A stretch of DNA of 64,000 nt from Ephydatia muelleri (lineage: Eukaryota > Porifera > Demospongiae > Spongillida > Spongillidae). The stretch covers positions 6,584,087-6,648,086 of the forward strand of contig JABACO010000006.1 of NCBI GenBank assembly GCA_013339895.1. Reading direction: 5' to 3'. Below are positions 34,550 through 45,789 of this stretch, piece after piece (position 1 is the stretch's first letter; the number at the start of each line of letters is the position of its first letter). The translations under genes and the position numbers were made by a program. The notes below the pieces were generated by a model that was not told the DNA's origin, did no database searches, and saw only the letters and a program-made list of their open reading frames with translations.

Positions 34550-35297
34550 TAGGGTGTGTAACCGTTTTTCGGGTTTTGTAGGTTAATCGATTACCTATTC
34601 GATTGACTATGCATTTAGTATAATAGAAGGTTACCGATTTTAGGATTTCTAACAACCGAATCCGTTTATCTTGGTAGCGATATTCTCTTTCTTCATATGC
34701 AGAAATCGGTTGGAAATTGATTACCCTTTTTATGTTTTCCCGCCTTTACAAAGGCTTACTAACGGGTTAATTAATTAGGCGGTTAAAAAAACATTATTGA
34801 TGTTATCTACACTTAGGCTGAACGTAAATACCAGCTGCACGCGCACTACAATTTTATATACGTTTGTGACCTCGCAGTATGGTACAAGTGCATTAATCAA
34901 CATACTCTACTCTATTGCACCAGCTATGTGTGCAATTGGCTCCCAGGCTGACACAGGTGACAGATGTCCAAATACAGAAACATTCTGAATATAATACTGT
35001 GTTATATTGATTGGCAGCTTTGTCATGTGCATGGAGTGGTGTTAATTTAAGTTGGCATAAGCAGCTGATAAGCACAATAAAACTGGCTATACATGTATAG
35101 ACTTAAAAACTGGGAAATATAAAACGTCGGAAACACCTTGAAAAACCGAGGTAATTGTTGGCAAATTAATAGTGCGTTAATTGCCAATAGCAATTTAATG
35201 TTTCTAATAACCAATTTCCAAGTTGCCATAAACCTGAAAAATCGATTAGGCTCTTTTTCACAGTTGAGATGATTTATAAAAAAGGATACACACCCTA
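34550..35297. mobile_element. 748-bp non-autonomous element with TAGGGTGTGTA ends
   Basis: TAGGGTGTGTA at 34550-34560 is inverted at 35287-35297. Many inner motifs (GGTTAATCGATTACC, CCGATTTTAGG, AATTGCCAATAGCAATT) are palindromic or mutually inverted. No reading frame matches a transposase. It lies where an intron of the Ginger-like gene would be. Confidence 0.6.
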
Positions 35298-36900
35298 ATA
35301 CATGCTCAGGGTGGTTAAGGCAAGCTACACCAGGATCGGATCACAGAAAAGCTGTCAAACATAAGTTGTTTAGTTGTGAATTTTTCCTTATTCAAATGAT
35401 GGACATTTGTATCTTTTGTATTTTGTGTTTGATTGATCATTATGACTTACATTTGAATGTTTATTGCCTGGAAACGAGTATGCGCTTTGCGCGGTGCGGC
35501 AACTTTAAAAAAATACCTAAATTTCACTTCTTTAGAAAAAATGGATCGTGAAAAAGGGCTTTTATAAGACGAAATGTGCCTATAAGTAAAGGGATACAAC
35601 ACCTGTAGCAGGTACTGCTTGGGCCAACTGTGCAGTATGCAAGTTGTGGGAGTTCAAAGCGTAAAACAAGATTTTTAAAATAGAAATTTATATGTACAAT
35701 AACTTCATTACCATTCACTACGCAACCCGAGTGATAAGAACTTTTGGCCCTAGTGAATAAACATTGTTTAAGGACCTAACTTCTGTGCAAATTTAATAAT
35801 AATGTGCGAAATAAAGAATTATAAGCCCTATAAAAATGTACGAACATAATGATACCATATTGCCATTCCCGCATGCGGCCAAATACAATTTTAAATGACG
35901 TCACGATACGTAACAACCAATGAACGTTTGGCACGCCAATCACGCATACGGTACGTCGCATTCAAGACTTCAAGTGGATTTGTTGTACAGCTTTCAGGTA
36001 TGCAAGGAAAGAATGGACGTACACTGCATTGTATAATTCAAGGGTCGGGTAAATAAATATGAATACACACGTGAGCCTATCCTTACTGACTTGTGTAGCG
36101 TCACACTCGGCCGCGGATTTGGAACAAGCGTTTGGTTGTTTGGAAGGTATAAACAGCATGATATCAAATTAACAACTACTTACAAGATACTTTTATAATT
36201 GCGACTTTGAATTCATTCAACAATAGCTTCAGTTGGCAGCACACATAAAGACTTCAAGACTTCGTCGATTCATACAGCTTTTCAGGTACAACGCCCCGGG
36301 GACTTACAATTTTCGGGTGGGGTTTTTAACTGTTTAGTATGTGTACCTGACCGTATGAATATCCCCGTAGCAATCGGATTGGATTGGAACTCTCAATACC
36401 GTGCGCACGCTGCAACAGCTTTTCAGGTGCAAGCATTTGGTTGTTTGGAAGGTAAACAGCATTATCCTATTTGTAATAATTCGGTTTTATGTTGGTATGT
36501 GCATGCGACATGTCTATATTCATGCTGGTGAATAATTAGTGTACAACAGTGACAACTGGTTACACCAATACTTTATAATGAATTAGATTCATCACAGCAC
36601 AGATAACTAATGCTGATTATTAGTAAAATACACATGAAAGCATGCTACATGTAAGAAAAGGACTGCAGCTTGTCTCACGACAGTATCACCAGTGATGGAG
36701 AGTTGAACCTGGGGGGAGGGAGGGGGGGTTCAGATAAACCATTAAATGTACAAATACACACACCAACCCTCCTGCACACAACGTGCACTCACACCTCCCA
36801 CTTGACTCACATAATTTTAGAACACCATCTTTCCAAACTGTGCACATTCCAATGTCAACGCACACCACCTAGAATCATCCAGCCTACCTAATATCTTATT
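35298..36900. other. No gene recognised; a short direct repeat
   Basis: GTTTGGTTGTTTGGAAGGTATAAACAGCA at about 36129 recurs as CATTTGGTTGTTTGGAAGG and following at about 36429. TACAGCTTTTCAGGTA-like sequence recurs three times between 35990 and 36430. Otherwise the region is non-coding as far as I can see. Confidence 0.45.
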
Positions 36901-37653
36901 ACCCACAACTATATATAACTACACCCTCCACCATCACCATCCACTACACCCTCCACCTACCCACCACATCATCACTGACACCTCCACACCATCACCATCC
37001 ACTTACACCTCCACCATCACCATCCACTGTACCCACCAGCCATCACCACTGACACCTCCACCCACTCATTACACCCTCCACCCACCCACTACATCCACCT
37101 CCACCATCATCATCCACCTACCCTTCACCCATCACCATTGACACCACCCACTACATCCTCAACCATCACCACCACTGATACCCCCCCACCATCACCATCC
37201 ACTACACCCTCCACCTACCCACCATCACCATCCACTACACCCTCCACCTACCCACCATCACCACTGACACCTCCACCCACCCACTACACCCTCCACCCAC
37301 CATCACCACTGATACCTTCACCCACCATCACCACTGATACCTCCACCCACCCACTACACCCTCCACCCACCATCACTTACACCTCCACCATCACCATCCA
37401 CCGCACCCTCCAGCCATCACCACTGACACCTCCACCCACCCACTACACCCTCCACCCACCATCACCACTGATACCTTCACCCACCATCACCACTGATACC
37501 TCCACCCACCCACTACACCCTCCACCCACCATCACTTACACCTCCACCATCCACCGCACCCTCCAGCCATCACCACTGACACCTCCACCCACCCACTACA
37601 CCCTCCACCATCACCATCCACACACCCTTCACCCATCATCATTGACACCTCCA
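36901..37653. repeat. CCACC-rich minisatellite, left part
   Basis: Irregular units of about 15-30 bp built from CACCATCACCACTGACACC and CCACTACACCCTCCACC. It resumes after the hAT element at 39958-39990, so the array was one block before the insertion. The long open frame across it (Thr/Pro/Ser) is only the repeat. Confidence 0.9.
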
Positions 37654-39957
37654 CAGTGGCGTAGGAAGGGAATAAAAAGTGCAGCGGCCAAAGTTAAATG
37701 GCGGAGTCCCCCGGGGAGGGTGCGGGAGGGGGGCGGGAGGTAGGACTTTATTCGACGCAAAGCACTAAACGAATGCTCACTGACTGCATTCGTAGCAGGC
37801 ATAACTAATATCAAGGAAGCTAAAACACATACTTCAGATAGTAGTAGCCTCTGTGGTGGAGACAGTCCTTGTAAGTACTTGATGACAGTATGTAGCTCGT
37901 GAGTAGGCTCACTTGAAGTGTTGCTCGAGAGAATCGATAGCTGCATTTTTAGTTGTTCCTTGTTAATGTCATCCTTGTAGAAGTCTGCAACAATGTTCAA
38001 CCCTTCATCAAATTTGTCATTATTTGCAGCTTTCACTAAGAGAGCTTCAAGATTTGTGTACATTCTGTATCCAGGTTGATCAAATCGCTGTAGGATTCCT
38101 TGTATTAGCAAATCAAGTGCTTCAAAATATGTACATCTATACAAATCTTCTGCAGACTGTGGAGCATAGCCATCATCTACATGTACACTATCATCATACC
38201 TTCTTGATTGCTTTCGTCTCCTAGGAAGGGTAGGCTCATTAATTTCAAGATGTTTTGCTTTCTGGCTAACAGATAGCCAAAACAGTTTAAATTCATTGTC
38301 AGTTCGTATTGCCTGCAATGTATTGACAGTCATATTAGCTATTTTCTGCCCCTCTGCAACTGATATGCTGGATGCCTGGAGAGCCCTGCTTAGATTGTCA
38401 CTATGGTTGAGCAAAAGTTCTCCAAGTGAGACTCCAAAGAAGAAATCAAATGTTGTCATGCATGCTGATATTCCTTGAATTCTGCTTCTCATCTCTGTCT
38501 CTTACACAATCTATTGACTCCTCCCATAGTGATTGCAGCACTTCATAATTGGCTAGAATCCTATGCAGTGCCTCAGCTCTGACCGTCCACCTTGTAGGAC
38601 AAAGCACGCGTATACCGGGGCTATCATCTGGCATCTGTTGTTTTAGCTTTTGCAACATTGCATCCCGACGAGGTGACTTTTTGACAAGTTTTATAAGTTC
38701 ATAAGATGAATCTAAAGCGTCTCTCATGATCTTGCACTTTTTGACAGCATCAGAACATGCTAGATTAAGAGCATGCCCATAGCAATGGGTATATAGAGCT
38801 CTAGGCTCTTCCTTCTGGAGCTCTACGGCTACACCACCCTTTGACCCAGACATGGATGAGCATCCATCATAGCATTGCCCTCTGAGTTTTGTTATAGGTA
38901 TGTCAAACCTCTGCAGAATGTCGTGAATGATTTGTACCAACATTGAGGACTGAATAGTTTCAGTTACATAGAGCCCTACAAATTCCTCATGGGATTCTAA
39001 GTTACTATCCACCCAGCGAAAGCAAACCACCACTTGTTCCTTGTTTGAAACATCTGTGGTTTCATCAACCATAATAGTTAGAAATGAAGCTGTCTTCAGT
39101 GATTCAACAACTTGACGAAGAATATAGTGAGCCATTACTTTCAATATTTCATTCTGCATTTCTGGAGAAGTGTACTTGTCAGTTTTTTTCTTGATCCAAG
39201 AATCAATATTGTGGTCATCCTCACTCCTTAACTTTAAAAGCTGCATAAAGTTGGAGTCACATTCTTGATCTCCATGACCTCTTTAAGGTAGGCCTTGACG
39301 TGCTAAAAATCGGACATTTGTGACTATTTTCAAAAAACACTTTCGACGATCCAATCTTTCTTTTTGCGTTTGGGACGATAAGGCTTCCGCTATATTGGGT
39401 GTAGAGGATGGCAATGCTAGCATTTTTAACACAGATTCCGTGTGGCACTTGCTTGATTCCTGTTGTGCAAACTTTCTTGTTGCATCTTTCCAATTCGAAA
39501 AACCAGTTGAGAGAAACGCTAAATCCATATTAAGTGACCAGTTTAGTTTGTTGTGAGATCTTGCCTGCGCACATGTAATACACAAAACAGCATCGCTACT
39601 TTCCAGATAGTGCAGCCAAGGCCACTTGTCGAACCATGATGGTTGAAAACTATATTGCGCGGGTACCTTTTTACCGAAGCTTCTTCTCGGAAAGGGATAC
39701 AATCTTGGTTGGTGCGCTTGTTCAGGAAAGCTAGCTGAAGTCACCATAATGACACTTGCAACAGCATGTAATTCACTAGCAGCAGCTGCTCAGCTGATTT
39801 GAATTACATCAATACAATGAATAATTCACTAGCAGCAGCTGCTCAGCTGATTGAATTACATCAATACTGCTCGTATCATGAAAATTATAAGTTAACCTTT
39901 ATTTTTCTCATATGAAAAAGTGCAGCGGCCATGGCCGTTGCAGCTCCTACGCCACTG
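37654..39957 (-). mobile_element. hAT transposon, 2.3 kb, inserted in the minisatellite
   Basis: CAGTGGCGTAGGA at 37654 is inverted at 39945-39957, a typical hAT end. CTCCA flanks both sides (37649-37653 and 39958-39962), which may be a target duplication, although the host repeat is itself CTCCA-rich. The GTGCAGCGGCCA subterminal motif is near both ends. The transposase gene fills the minus strand. Confidence 0.85.
37690..39747 (-). pseudogene. hAT transposase with TTF-type finger and DUF4371-like core
   Basis: The start codon is at about 39747 (MVTSASFPEQAHQP). The N-terminal finger region reads WFDKWPWLHYLESSDAVLC and CITCAQARSHNKL, then FSNWKDATRKFAQQESSKCH. The core has TIMVDETTDVSNKEQ (first catalytic Asp region), GQCYDGCSSMSGSKGGV and HCYGHALNLACSDA. 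The C-terminal dimerisation block is NAVSEHSFSALRRIKSYL, containing the expected glutamate. Two lesions are visible: a TAA stop just after FLARQGLP (about 39285) and a one-base frameshift near 38490, after VRDRDE. After RRIKSYL the usual final helix is replaced by sequence running into the transposon end. It would have moved its own element. No introns are needed. Confidence 0.8.
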
Positions 39958-40065
39958 CTCCACCCACCCACCATCACAACTACACCCTCCAAATTAAGTA
40001 ACTGCTGTAATAAAGATGAAACAATTATTTTAGTAAAATAATTTCCCTGTGAAACATTATTTCAG
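39958..40065. other. Minisatellite remnant and short spacer
   Basis: CCACCC repeats to about 39990, then AT-rich sequence before the next open frame. Confidence 0.6.
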
Positions 40066-41890
40066 ATGGTAGAAGCAATAAACTGCAACTTTGCAAGAAC
40101 AGCAGTTCGAAGCATTGCACAAAGCATAAGGGTTGTGTCAAATCACTTCCTAAAAAATCTATGGCACAGTTATACAATTATTTGTTTGAAGACACACCAG
40201 CAAGATAAGGTTAAGTACTCCACAATCAAGAAGCTACTAGCTTTGTTTAATGAGCCCTGGAAACACTCACAACAAAAGGAACAATTTTTGAATACATTTT
40301 CAAGTTCTCAATGGAACAAACTCCCGCCAATCAAAAAAGCACTACATTCAGTGCAGCAATACCAATCTTGCCAAAATGACCATACCATTTCATTGCCATG
40401 TTTACAACACCACTTACATGTACCACAAAACATGTCTATTGAAATCTTACCTGATGATCTTACTTCCTCTGCTACACTTGGGCAGTCTGTCCTGTCTCAG
40501 TTAGACACAATCGCCCAACAGCATCTTGGGAAGACAGCTGTAGAAGTCCTTACATCCACTCCAAAAGCAAAGCTGGTAGTCAATCCTGGACGAACAGAAC
40601 AACAAAAAACATGAGAAGCATGGTAAGGAAAGTGAAAAAGTCAATACAAGTAGCAATTATGGATGATACGAACTTTAAGACTGTTATGGCCAGCAGAATT
40701 AGTTGGAAAAAGTTTGACAAGATGAGAACAGTAACATTAAAAGAAAAGAAGAAACGATAACAGAGATGAAGATATGCCCCCAGCTAAGCGTACTCACACA
40801 GGCAACCTGGATGTGGAGGAACAAAATACAGATGTACAGAACCTTCTGGAAGAAGCACAGTCTTGGTCACCCAGTAAGGTTGTCAACTTGTCTGATCTGG
40901 CTAGGCAATGTGGAATCACAAGACACAATGGAGGTCAGGTATTGAAAGAGATCATGAAAAAACATGGCATAGTAGCAGCAAGTCTAAATCAAACAGAAAA
41001 AAGAAGAAAACAACGTTCACGACAACTACTACCAGGCAGTGCACCCTTTCCCATGGCAAAGACCTCTAAATACCAAAAACACAAGTTACAAAGCTACAAG
41101 AGATCTGGTAAAATACTTTGTGGTGAAAAAGTGGTGGAAACAGTACACTAAATATGTGATAAATGAGAGTACATAAATCATTTCAGAGGTAATTTCAACA
41201 TTCACAGCACAAAAGATAAGACTAATAGACATTAGGAGAAAGCTGCTGGAAATGCATGAAAAGCTTGGTTTACTGCACAATCAATCTGATGATTATTTCG
41301 AGAATTTGACTGATGCTGAGGTAAAGACGCAATTAGAGAAACTAGGGGAAAAAACTGAAGGTACACCTGATGAGCTCAAAGCACAACTAAAAAGCATGAA
41401 CCGCACAAGACACCTGAAGATATGGCATGACCATTCCACAATCTCAGGTCACAGCCACCTGCTTGTTACAGTGGCATGCGTGTACGATCCAGCTTTCTAC
41501 CACACACCTGAAGAGGTGGAGGGAAAGATGTACAAACAATAATAGAAAGACCAGAAATACACATCTTGGGCCGTTCAGGTTCATCGCTACAAGATCAAGC
41601 ACTTTTTAACAATTGTCGCTTAGAGTGCATACAAGAACTTTCAACCCCGTTACATACAACAACTGGAATACAAGTTATTGATACACTTCGTTTTTTTCAT
41701 GGTGATGGGCCAGCACAGCAGTATGAAGCTGGTAATAGTATTGGTGGCACATATCCATGTGTGCAGTGTGGAGTGGCATCAGAAGAAATGAGTGAACTTG
41801 AATGTGCCTATAAATGCCAAACAAGGAGCTTGAGGCAAGAGTTTATCCTTGAGGGACAGGTATGGAACACGGTTGTATGCGGCTGGATAC
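40066..41890 (+). pseudogene. Large element-type gene with SAP-like motif, N-terminal half
   Basis: Readable segments are: 40066-40614, an open frame of 182 codons of unknown fold; 40774-41151 with VNLSDLARQCGITRHNGGQV (helix-turn-helix-like); about 41190-41410 with IRLIDIRRKLLEMHEKLGLL and a SAP-like helix pair (LTDAEVKTQLEKLGEKTEG); then KIWHDHSTISGHSHLLVTVA, VACVYDPAFYHTPEEVE and, after a one-frame shift near 41540, RPEIHILGRSGSSLQDQA, FFHGDGPAQQYEAGNSIGGT and CVQCG. These blocks, in this order, are known to me from an uncharacterised family that is very abundant in cnidarian and sponge genomes. The C-terminal half appears at 45.8-47.5 kb, beyond an inserted element. Stops and a frameshift make it a likely pseudogene. 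Confidence 0.6.
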
Positions 41891-42335
41891 TGGGTTGACA
41901 ATTAGAATATTACGGTATTTATCCAATATATATGAAGACATTCCTAATTAAAACTGCCTGATGTTTCAAAGCTAAAAACTGCCCTTCTAAAACTTCAAAT
42001 AAACGCAAGAACTGTTTTTCAGACGCCATCACAACATGCCTTTATGTACCACTCATCACGCATAATGTTTATCCACACGTCATCAGCACGCGCAGCGAGT
42101 TTCTCAATACCACGCGGCACGTATCTTGGCAGAGTGGTTACGTGATTCAGTACTGCAGTCTTCAGGAACTGAATTGGAAGGTAGGTCGGCCATCAGTGTC
42201 TAGAGCAGAGATGAGGTAACATTTATTCATGATCCAGAAGATGCCGCGAATTTTCTATAAGCACAAAAACTAGTAGAGTATCTTATGAATAATCGATACA
42301 TTTTCTAATTACAAGCCCATGTACATGATTACAGG

Positions 42336-44919
42336 ATGGATTACCACATCCAACAACTAGCAATCCACTGCAGGGCATGTGGACAAAGGCTAAAAAAGTG
42401 CAAACAAAAGACTGTTAGCAGTTTCCAGTGCAAAGTGTTTGCAGCTAATCTGCACATAGCATTTGGTGTTGACACGACAGGAGATAATGTCCACATACAC
42501 AGCTTTTGCAGCTGCTGTGAACGCTCAATGCACAGAGCCATCACTGCAAAGACAGAGGTGGTCCATCATAGGTGTTCTGTGAAGCTGTTTCAGTGGGAGA
42601 TGCACAGTAATCAAGAATGCAAGGTAAATAAGTAAGAACTAGCAAATGCATAATAATGCACAGTTATGCAAGCACTTTGAAGTAAGTGGAAGGGGAACAC
42701 TTAGAAGGCACACTGCTGGAAGAGGCCGCCTCCCAGATGCAACACCCAACATGCCTATTAAATACCTTAAGGAGATTGCTCCCACTCCTGTTTTTGAGCA
42801 TCATCCACCAGTTTCAAGCCAGAACAATCCCTCCATCCTTGAGCAGCTGACCTGCCAGGTGTGTCTTAAAATTCTACAACAGCCTCTTGAGCTGCTATGT
42901 GGTGCACTTGCATGTGCACAATGCATTGTGGAGCGAGTTGCAACGTCAACTACATTGCAATGTCCCTGTTGCTCTTCAGATGCTCACCTCGTGCCATCGC
43001 ATATCTGACCAGCACCAGACTTGATACTTGTGCTGCTGAATGATATACTGGTTCTGTGTGTGAAATGCAACAGAGAAATGAAGGCCCATAGCTATGAAGG
43101 GCACGAGTGTACATCATGTCTCACTGCTAATGAAGAAAGAACAGTTGCGGGAATTCTGAAGAGAGCTGTCTCTACCAGTCCTGATATAAGAGTATCATAA
43201 AACTGGCTACTGGAGGAGCAGTTAAGTGCATTTAACTCGTTCACAACACCTGTGTCTTTTGCTGCTTTGAAGCTGGTGACAGTGTCACCAACCTTCATGT
43301 GACTTTAGATCGCTTCAAAGACCAGGTCGAACATCTGCATGGAATGAAGTGGAGGTAGGTAGGAAGTTCTAACTAGTATGCAGCAAACAGTGTATAAATT
43401 ATCAATAGGCAATACACTGTCAAGATATTCATGTGCGGGGACTGTGAGTTTTTGTCAAAGATGTATGGCTTATCTGGTGCAAGTGGTATGTGCCACAAAT
43501 TCAATGCAAGTGTCATGCAAAACATAATTAACCATGCAATAGGGTGCTACCCTTGTCTATTTTGCATTATTGGAAGTGACGAGATGGCAACCCCTCTTTC
43601 AATCCGAGGGTATGCCACAAGAAGGACCCTTGAGACAATGTGTTCTGACCATCAGCACTATGTCGCAGCAGGGAGCATCAGAAGAGATGCACAAATGTTT
43701 TTTAATAGCATCTCATTGCCTATATTCAATATCCCAGTTTCACAGGTACAGGTACATGTATAAAATACTGAATCTGACTTACTCCTCAGAAAACATAGGT
43801 CTGCCCACCTGGTCTCCACATTACACTGGGTATCTTTACCAAGCTGTTTCATTTGCTGGAAGCTGCATGCCATCAGCTGGACCTGGAGCTAGCTTTGCAT
43901 ATAACAGATTTTACCGGGCCCTTATCCAGCTTTTCAAAGTACAGCCAGGAGCTTCAAAACCTCTCTTTCCTCCAAGCTGAGCTCGAAAAAGCCCAGCAAT
44001 CACATGAAGAATTGCAGAACATGGCTACATACATGGCCCTAGTCAATGGGGAGAAAAGTCCACTAGCTGTGAATCTCGTAAAGCAATCTGCTGCAAAAAT
44101 GAAATCTGTAAAGGCACTTGTAAGTCACAATGAATGTACAATTATGAATTACACAAGATTCTATACTAGAAAGCCAAGGTAGCTAAAGGCATTGCCACAG
44201 TTCAAAAGGGGTTTTCTGAAAAGGAGGGCCCCTTTGTAAAGCAACTTGACAGTGCATTACAGTTGATTGGAGTGCAGCGCCAACAATACTTCGGTGGTGC
44301 ATTTGTTGGGAACCAAGTTCATAAGGCACTGAAGGTACATATACTATGTTTTATGCAAACTATTAACCATGAAAACATTTTCCAGCTACCTAATGTGAAG
44401 ACTCTGTGCACAGCCATCTCACAAATGGCACAAGAGAAGCTGCCCCATCGGATCTGGAGAGGTAGCAGAGAACATGAAAAACTTTATCAATTTGTTTTCC
44501 TTGTTTGGAAAATGCCACAACATCAGTGACCAGAACTTTATTGATGAGCCACAGATTCATACATTAGACCAGGTTGGAAAAATGTATCCTTTTTTATTTT
44601 CTGACTATTTTTTTTTTTCCAACTAAACAGGCTATTGAAGAATTCATGGCATTCTTCCAACAGCAACAGTCCCAATCAAAATGCACTTAATGGAAGACCA
44701 TGCTGTACAGTGGGCAGCAGCATATCATGTTGGTTATGGTCTGTTAGGAGAACAGGGTGCGGAGTCCATACATGCCAAGTTACTCAACTTAGCTTGGCAT
44801 TTGTGTCAATAAAAGACCGGGTGAAACAGCTGCAATGCATCGTAAAGGAACATTTGCTAAGCATTGAACCATGCATGGTGGCTGCTATACCCCCTCCAAC
44901 CAAGAAACAAAAGACATAG
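42336..44919 (+). mobile_element. N-RAG-TP-like transposase gene with RAG1 N-terminal-like fingers and RING
   Basis: The first exon (42336-42624) reads CRACGQRL, KVFAANLHIAFGVDTTGDNV, IHSFCSCCERSMHR and QWEMHSNQEC. This follows the cysteine/histidine pattern of the RAG1 N-terminal region (CRxCG, KVFxIDV, IHPxxFCHNCWxxMHRK, WxPHxxxC). From about 42680 come a basic linker and a RING-type box (CQVCLKIL, then ACAQCIVERV, then QCPCC). A TGA at 43006 follows HI, where relatives have arginine, as a CGA-to-TGA change would give. Further on are FMCGDCEFLSKMYGLSGASG, CYPCLFC, PIFNIPVSQV, a coiled-coil, FGGAFVGNQVHKALK and GEQGAESIHA, then a basic tail ending at 44919. Several stops and shifts make it non-autonomous. 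N-RAG-TP elements were described from Aplysia. Confidence 0.7.
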
Positions 44920-45789
44920 TTCTCCTCACCCCCTACTTTTCAATGTATTTAGTAATAATCACAGAATAAAGTTTAAAAACGTTTAGGGTGGAAATTCATG
45001 AATTCTCTACCATCAGTGGATTTTATTTGATGAATCCAGGGTGGTTAAAAGGCGTTTCCACACTGGATACTCAATTCCAGGATGGAAAAGTCTTGAAGGC
45101 ACTGGGTTTGTGGTGGAAACCAACCTGGATTTTGTTTATTAACCCAGCCTGGAGGTCTGTATTTTCAGTCATATAAAAAATTGGAGGCCACGTTTGTAAA
45201 ATCCTGCAGTGCAGAAGGCTTCTTACATGTATATGGTGTGACCCAACATGTTTGGCCACGTTTCTTAAAAGTTCTAAAAATTTATCAGCATATTAGATGA
45301 TCAAAACTCACTCGTACAGTATTTGCTACGTATAGTATTATTTCCTTGTGTTTCATGTATCATGGCACAAGTGTATATAATACCGCGGTAACTCGTAAAA
45401 ATGGCCCATTTCAAAAGGCTAGAATCGTAGACACTAGTATTTACAAAAAATTGATAGCACATGTTGTCCACTTAACCATGAAAGTTTTGTCTGAGTCTGT
45501 TTCAGTTCCTGAGAGTCGCTATCCTTTACTGAACTCACGCAGTCGGAGTTAGCTGTGCGCAAGTAGAGCGCTTTCGAGCGCCCAAGCCAGCAGTGCTATT
45601 TGATAGACCACGTGATTTGTGCTTTGTATTAAAGGTCAGAGGTGCCTCGCACTCATTGTATGGCTTTTAGGTGTTTGTTGCATTTGGTTTACTTCGTGCA
45701 CAGCACGTTGTAAGGACTTTGGTTGTCAGGGTCGTTGCTATGGGATTACGCAACCATTTCAATATTTTGGGGCGTAGGGCTTTCTTTCC
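44920..45789. other. No gene; inverted GGTGGAAA-type motifs
   Basis: 44975-45145 contains repeated and inverted copies of CAGGGTGGTTAAAAGGCG and GGTGGAAACCAACCTGG. This may be the terminal region of the element at 42.3-44.9 kb or a separate small element; I found no matching left end. Confidence 0.4.

Noticed and set aside
37138-37743. A 201-codon open frame rich in Thr, Pro and Ser
   Set aside because: It is a translation of the CCACC minisatellite and runs into the hAT end; other frames are equally open.
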